A stretch of DNA of 8,122 nucleotides from the NCBI GenBank assembly GCA_013813615.1, contig JACCRJ010000150.1:1-8122 (forward strand), read 5' to 3'. Made by a program: the position numbers and the translations under genes. Positions 5,247 through 8,122 of the stretch are shown piece after piece. Each line of letters starts with the position of its first letter. The stretch's first letter is position 1. The notes under the pieces were generated by a model that was not told where the DNA came from, made no database searches, and saw only the letters and a program-made list of their open reading frames with translations. Origin of the DNA: Lautropia sp. GTDB taxonomy: Bacteria > Pseudomonadota > Gammaproteobacteria > Burkholderiales > Burkholderiaceae_E.

Positions 5247-6135
5247 GTTCCTGCCGGTGTTCCCGGCGCTGCGCGACTTGCTGCTGGCGCCGTTCGCGGA
5301 ATTCGCGTTCATGCGCCGGGCGTTGGCCGGTTGCCTGGCGCTGTCGCTCGGGGGCGCCCCGGTCGGGGTCATCCTGATGCTGCGTCGGATGAGCCTTACC
5401 GGCGACGCCATGTCCCACGCGATCCTTCCCGGCGCGGCGATCGGCTATCTCGTCGCCGGCCTGTCGCTGCCGGCCATGACCCTTGGCGGCGTCGCAGCCG
5501 GGCTGCTGGTGACGCTCACCGCCGCCTACGTCGCCCGCTCGACCCGGCAGTCCGAGGACTCGAGCCTCGCCGCCTTCTACCTGCTGTCGCTGTCGGTCGG
5601 CGTCGTCATCGTGTCCGCCGGCGGCAGCAGCGTCGACCTGCTGCATGTGCTGTTCGGCTCGGTGCTGGCGCTCGATGACGCGGCGCTGTTCCTCCTGGGC
5701 GGCATCGCGACGGTGAGCCTGCTGATCCTCTCGATCCTGTACCGGCCGCTGGTGTTCGAATGCGTCAATCCAGGACTGCTGCCGCGACAGGGCCACTGGA
5801 GCGCGGTCGCGCACCAGGGCTTCATGGTGCTCCTGGTTCTCAACCTGGTGGCCGGCTTTCACGCGCTGGGCACGCTGATGTCGGTCGGCATGATGATCCT
5901 GCCGGCGGCGGCCGCCCGCTTCTGGGCGCGCGAGTTCAACCGGCTGGTCGCGCTGTCGATCGCCATCGCGCTGGGAGGCAGCCTGACGGGGCTGCTGCTT
6001 TCGTATCACCAGGAATGGCCGACTGGACCGACGATCGTCCTGACGCTCGGCGTGTGCTACTGCGTCTCGCTGCTGGCGGGCCGCCAGGGCCTCGTCACCA
6101 CCAGCATCCGCCCCCGGCGGCACTACCAGGCCTGA
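5239..6135 (+). CDS. Metal ABC transporter permease, ABC-3 family (ZnuB-like)
   Basis: 298 residues from TTG 5239. A short amphipathic start (FLPVFPALRDLLLAPFAEFAFMRRAL) leads into about eight hydrophobic segments. The family hallmark LMLRRMSLTGDAMSHAILPGAA (about 46-67), the likely coupling region with the ATPase, is fully conserved. Later landmarks are LLHVLFGSVLALDD, VGMMILPAAAARFWA and the final LSYHQEWPTGPTIVL. The protein forms the inner-membrane channel of a Zn2+ (possibly Mn2+) importer. It overlaps the ATPase gene by 8 bp, and the binding-protein gene follows 5 bp after its stop, so the three form one operon. The exact start is uncertain between TTG 5239 and GTG 5209; the TTG has the better-placed ribosome binding site. 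Confidence 0.92.
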   Translation: MPEFLPVFPALRDLLLAPFAEFAFMRRALAGCLALSLGGAPVGVILMLRRMSLTGDAMSHAILPGAAIGYLVAGLSLPAMTLGGVAAGLLVTLTAAYVARSTRQSEDSSLAAFYLLSLSVGVVIVSAGGSSVDLLHVLFGSVLALDDAALFLLGGIATVSLLILSILYRPLVFECVNPGLLPRQGHWSAVAHQGFMVLLVLNLVAGFHALGTLMSVGMMILPAAAARFWAREFNRLVALSIAIALGGSLTGLLLSYHQEWPTGPTIVLTLGVCYCVSLLAGRQGLVTTSIRPRRHYQA

Positions 6136-6140
6136 CGCGG

Positions 6141-7145
6141 ATGCGGCGCCGCGTCCTGCTGACGAGACAGCTGCCGCCGGCAACGCCGCCCGCGTCAATG
6201 CTGCTGGCGCCAACGCGGCTGGCGCCAATGCTGCTGACAGCAACGGTGGTTGCTCTGTTGATCCTGCGCCCCGGCCCTGCCGCGGCGGACGCCAGGCTGC
6301 CGGTGGTCGCCACCTTCAGCATCCTTGCCGACGTGGTCGCCCGGGTGGGCGGCGACGCGGTGACGGTCAGCAGCCTCGTTCCCGCCGGCGCGGACGTGCA
6401 CGTCTTCCAGCCGGGGCCGCATCACGCGCGGCAACTCCAGGCGGCCCGCCTCGTGGTCAGCAACGGGCTCGGCTTCGAAGGCTGGATCGACCGGCTGGTC
6501 CGCTCGAGCGGCTACCAGGGCTTCGTCGCGATAGCGACACGCGGCATCGAGCCACTGCGCGGCCCGGAGCATGGGGATGGCCATGCCGCTGGCGCCGATC
6601 CCCATGCCTGGCACAGCGTGCCGAACATGAAGCGCTACGTCGCGAACATCGCCGAGGCATTGTGCGAGGTGCAGCCGGCTACCTGCCTCGCATTCCGGAG
6701 CAATGCCGACCGCTATTGCGCCACGCTGGAGGCGCTCGACGGTGAGATCCGCGCGAGCCTCGCAACCGTTCCGGCCGATCGGCGCAAGGTCATCACCTCG
6801 CACCGTGCCTTTGCCTACTATTCGCGCGAATACGGCGTGCAGTTCCTTGCGCCGGTAGGCATCAGCACCGACGTCGAGCCGTCGGCGGCAGCCGTGGGGC
6901 GGCTCATCCGCCAGATCCGCAAGGAGGAGGTGAACGCTTTTTTCGTCGAAGGGATTTCGGATCAGCGGCTGATCGAGCGTATCCGCAGCGAGACCGGCGG
7001 GTCACGCCCCCGGACCCTCTACGCCGACGGCCTGTCGGCGCCGGATGGTCCTGCCGTCACGTACGAAGCCATGATGCGATACAACACGCAGGCGCTTACG
7101 GCTGCCTTGTCAGCGCCTGCTGAAGTTCCTCCGGCGCGTCGATAG
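6141..7145 (+). CDS. Zinc ABC transporter periplasmic binding protein (ZnuA/TroA type)
   Basis: 334 residues. The Arg-rich N-terminus and hydrophobic stretch (MLLTATVVALLILRPGPAAADA, about 30-51) form a signal peptide. The mature part opens LPVVATFSILADVVARVGGD, typical of cluster A-I metal-binding proteins. Metal ligands expected for this fold are visible: H87 (GADVHVFQP), H155 (DPHAWHS), H221 (TSHRAFAYY) and D296 (YADGLSAPDGPAVTYEAMMRYN). The histidine-rich loop seen in many zinc-binding members is reduced to a short EHGDGHAAGADPH stretch. Three cysteines (C175, C182, C193) lie close together, unusual for the family. ATG 6141 follows the permease stop by 5 bp with a weak ribosome binding site; ATG 6198 or 6228 (M20, M30) could also be the true start and would give a more normal signal peptide length. 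The 3' end overlaps the convergent thioesterase gene by 50 bp. Confidence 0.93.
   Translation: MRRRVLLTRQLPPATPPASMLLAPTRLAPMLLTATVVALLILRPGPAAADARLPVVATFSILADVVARVGGDAVTVSSLVPAGADVHVFQPGPHHARQLQAARLVVSNGLGFEGWIDRLVRSSGYQGFVAIATRGIEPLRGPEHGDGHAAGADPHAWHSVPNMKRYVANIAEALCEVQPATCLAFRSNADRYCATLEALDGEIRASLATVPADRRKVITSHRAFAYYSREYGVQFLAPVGISTDVEPSAAAVGRLIRQIRKEEVNAFFVEGISDQRLIERIRSETGGSRPRTLYADGLSAPDGPAVTYEAMMRYNTQALTAALSAPAEVPPARR
6196..6236 (+). repeat. Short internal repeats in the signal-peptide coding region
   Basis: CAATGCTGCTG occurs at 6196-6206 and again at 6226-6236, and CTGGCGCCAA at 6204-6213 and 6219-6228. Each copy of the first repeat carries an in-frame ATG (M20 and M30), and the encoded peptide repeats the MLL and LAP motifs. 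This looks like a small local duplication that has multiplied possible start codons. Confidence 0.5.
7088..7120. terminator. Hairpin in and beside the convergent overlap, possible terminator
   Basis: GCAGGCGCT (7088-7096) and AGCGCCTGC (7112-7120) form a perfect 9-bp stem with a 15-nt loop. It contains the stop codon of the minus-strand thioesterase gene and the last codons of the plus-strand metal-binding protein gene. On the minus strand the stem is followed by GTGTTGTA, a weak T-rich stretch. This may stop leftward transcription, but the long loop and poor T tract make it a weak intrinsic terminator. Confidence 0.3.
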
Positions 7146-7518
7146 CCATCACCCGGTCCGGGTCCTCCGGATGCGGCACCCCGACGAAGCGCTTCTCCTC
7201 GCCTTCGCAGAGCAGGACGTCGTCGCGAAACACCCGGTGGCCAAAGACGACGCGCCGCGGCTCGAAGCGCAGCACCCGCGATTCGACGCGCACCGACTGC
7301 CCGTGCGTGACCGGGCGAAGGAAGCGCGCGCTGGCTTCCGCACACGGCAGCCCCAGCCAGCCGCGTTCCTTCGCCGTCGTGCGCCAGTCCCAGCCGATCT
7401 CGTTCATCAGCGCGTGCACGGCCTCGTCGAACCAGCGGTAAAAATTCGGATAAAAGGCGATGCCGGCAGGATCGCAGTCTCCGAAGCAGATGTTGCGGCG
7501 ATAGACGAACCGCCGCAT
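7096..7518 (-). CDS. Hotdog-fold acyl-CoA thioesterase, 4-hydroxybenzoyl-CoA thioesterase family
   Basis: 140 residues, normal for the family. The N-terminus MRRFVYRRNICFGDCDPAGIAFYPNFYRWFDE contains FGDCDPAGI at 12-20, identical to the active-site segment of the Pseudomonas 4-hydroxybenzoyl-CoA thioesterase, where the second aspartate (here D16) is the catalytic residue. The rest follows the single-hotdog pattern, with FLRPVTHGQSVRVESRV and a C-terminal strand VLLCEGEEKRFVGVPHPED. It should hydrolyse an aromatic or short acyl-CoA in the cytoplasm; the true substrate cannot be decided. ATG 7518 is chosen because it matches family starts; the frame stays open upstream but encodes Arg/Cys-rich sequence unlike any thioesterase. 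The ribosome binding site is poor (GAG, 6 nt upstream), so translation may depend on the upstream dehydrogenase gene 67 bp away. It overlaps the metal-binding protein gene tail to tail by 50 bp. Confidence 0.9.
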   Translation of the reverse strand: MRRFVYRRNICFGDCDPAGIAFYPNFYRWFDEAVHALMNEIGWDWRTTAKERGWLGLPCAEASARFLRPVTHGQSVRVESRVLRFEPRRVVFGHRVFRDDVLLCEGEEKRFVGVPHPEDPDRVMAIDAPEELQQALTRQP

Positions 7519-7585
7519 CGTCGACTCGTCGCCGCTCGCGCACGCTGCCTGTGCATGGGGATCCACGATGTCGCCGGCGCAGCCG

Positions 7586-8122
7586 TCAGCCGCGGCCCAG
7601 GGATGACAGCGCCGGCAGGCTCTTCGACACCTGCGCCGCAGCGGCGTCCAGTTGCGCGACGGTCTGCGTGTCGATGGCAATGCCGTCGGCGCGAGCCTTG
7701 CGGGCCTCGCGTTCCGGGTCGCCCGGCATCCGGATGCGGTCCGAGCCCGGCGCCACCTTGGAGGAGCGCACCCAGTCTTCGAAGGCGGCGGACTGGCGCT
7801 CGAAATCTTCCAGCGAGCCGATGCGAGCCGGGTCGAAGACGATGGTCAGCATGCTGTTCCAGACCCTGAGCGAGACGTCCTCGTCGCTCGGCAGGCTCGG
7901 GTCGCCGCCGGTCAATGCCGCGCCGAGCATTTCGCAGACCATCGCCAGCGCGAAGCCCTTGTGGCCGGCGAAGGTCAGCAGCGCGCCCGCCGGCGACTCG
8001 AACACCACCGCCGGATCGGTGGTGGGGCGGCCTTCCGAGTCGATGAGCGAGCCCGGCGGCACCGGCACCTTCTTGTTGTAGGCGACGCGGGCCTTGCCGT
8101 GGGCGATCGCGCTGGTGGCGAA
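7586..8122 (-). CDS. Ldh_2-family NAD(P)-dependent oxidoreductase (malate/L-lactate type), 5' part missing
   Basis: 178 residues of the C-terminal portion; the gene continues beyond the right window edge. The reading frame is open to position 8122 and starts FATSAIAHGKARVAYNKKVP, so the GTG at 8068 is internal and not a start. Family landmarks are ATSAIAHGK, VPVPPGSLIDSEGRPTTDP, the conserved HKGFALAMVCEMLGAALTGG, and IRMPGDPE near the end. These enzymes reduce or oxidise 2-oxo/2-hydroxy acids such as malate, lactate, ureidoglycolate or 2,3-diketogulonate with NAD(P)H and do not resemble classical Rossmann-fold lactate dehydrogenases. The substrate cannot be told from this fragment. It lies 67 bp upstream of the thioesterase gene on the same strand, so the two may be co-transcribed. 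Confidence 0.9.
   Translation of the reverse strand, partial: FATSAIAHGKARVAYNKKVPVPPGSLIDSEGRPTTDPAVVFESPAGALLTFAGHKGFALAMVCEMLGAALTGGDPSLPSDEDVSLRVWNSMLTIVFDPARIGSLEDFERQSAAFEDWVRSSKVAPGSDRIRMPGDPEREARKARADGIAIDTQTVAQLDAAAAQVSKSLPALSSLGRG

Noticed and set aside
5760..6140. N-terminal extension of the metal-binding protein back to 5760
   Set aside because: This part overlaps the permease gene in another frame and precedes a clear signal peptide, so translation starts at 6141 or slightly later.
4197..6243. Two long overlapping minus-strand frames (4197-5411 and 4993-6243)
   Set aside because: They are complements of the ABC ATPase and permease genes, which have all family motifs. The products are Gln/Arg/His-rich with no fold.
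7519..7680. N-terminal extension of the thioesterase
   Set aside because: The added 54 residues are Arg/Cys/Ala-rich, unlike the family, and overlap the end of the dehydrogenase gene; ATG 7518 matches known family starts.
7171..8081. Plus-strand open frames opposite the thioesterase and dehydrogenase (7171-7869 and 7551-8081)
   Set aside because: Both are antisense shadows of genes with clear family motifs and have no ribosome binding site or recognisable domain.
1..8122. Search by eye for CRISPR arrays, insertion sequences, tRNA or rRNA genes, phage genes and toxin-antitoxin pairs
   Set aside because: No spaced direct repeats, terminal inverted repeats, transposase motifs, cloverleaf-like sequences or toxin-like small gene pairs were seen.

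Overview
The window is GC-rich (mostly G or C at third codon positions), has no RNA gene, insertion sequence, phage gene or CRISPR array, and is densely packed with genes. A Bug-family (TctC-like) periplasmic binding protein next to an enolase-superfamily sugar-acid enzyme, together with a DUF2796/ZrgA protein beside a zinc-type ABC transporter, suggests a betaproteobacterium, probably of the Burkholderiales or Rhodocyclales. This taxonomic guess rests on gene content and composition only.

Left module (1-3465), organic-acid or sugar-acid use. A LacI/GalR-type repressor (199-1287, +) is preceded by an intergenic region with two copies of a LacI-type palindrome, one perfect (65-80) and one nearly so (165-178). 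A ribosome binding site reading leftward at the window edge indicates a divergent gene just outside, whose predicted promoter is overlapped by the perfect operator. Converging on the repressor gene is a two-gene minus-strand unit: an enolase-superfamily (mandelate racemase/muconate lactonizing type) enzyme (2311-3465), then a Bug-type solute-binding protein (1294-2298). The enzyme's stop codon lies inside the binding protein's ribosome binding site.

Middle module (3527-7145), zinc uptake. A 20-bp Fur/Zur-like inverted repeat (4179-4198) lies between two divergent units. To the left is a DUF2796/ZrgA-like secreted protein (3527-4138, -). To the right is a tightly coupled operon: a 50-codon predicted single-span membrane protein not previously named (4219-4371), an ABC ATPase (4371-5246), an ABC-3 family permease (5239-6135) and a ZnuA/TroA-type metal-binding protein (6141-7145). 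Adjacent genes overlap or nearly touch. The likely job is high-affinity Zn2+ import, switched on when zinc is scarce.

Right module (7096-8122), minus strand. A hotdog-fold thioesterase of the 4-hydroxybenzoyl-CoA thioesterase type (7096-7518) lies downstream of the C-terminal part of an Ldh_2-family malate/L-lactate-type dehydrogenase, which is cut by the window edge. The thioesterase gene overlaps the end of the metal-binding protein gene tail to tail by 50 bp, and a 9-bp-stem hairpin lies in and just beside this overlap.

No clearly new large system is visible. The best candidates for something undescribed are the small membrane protein leading the zinc operon, the even-spaced metalloregulator box, and the histidine-poor ZrgA homologue.
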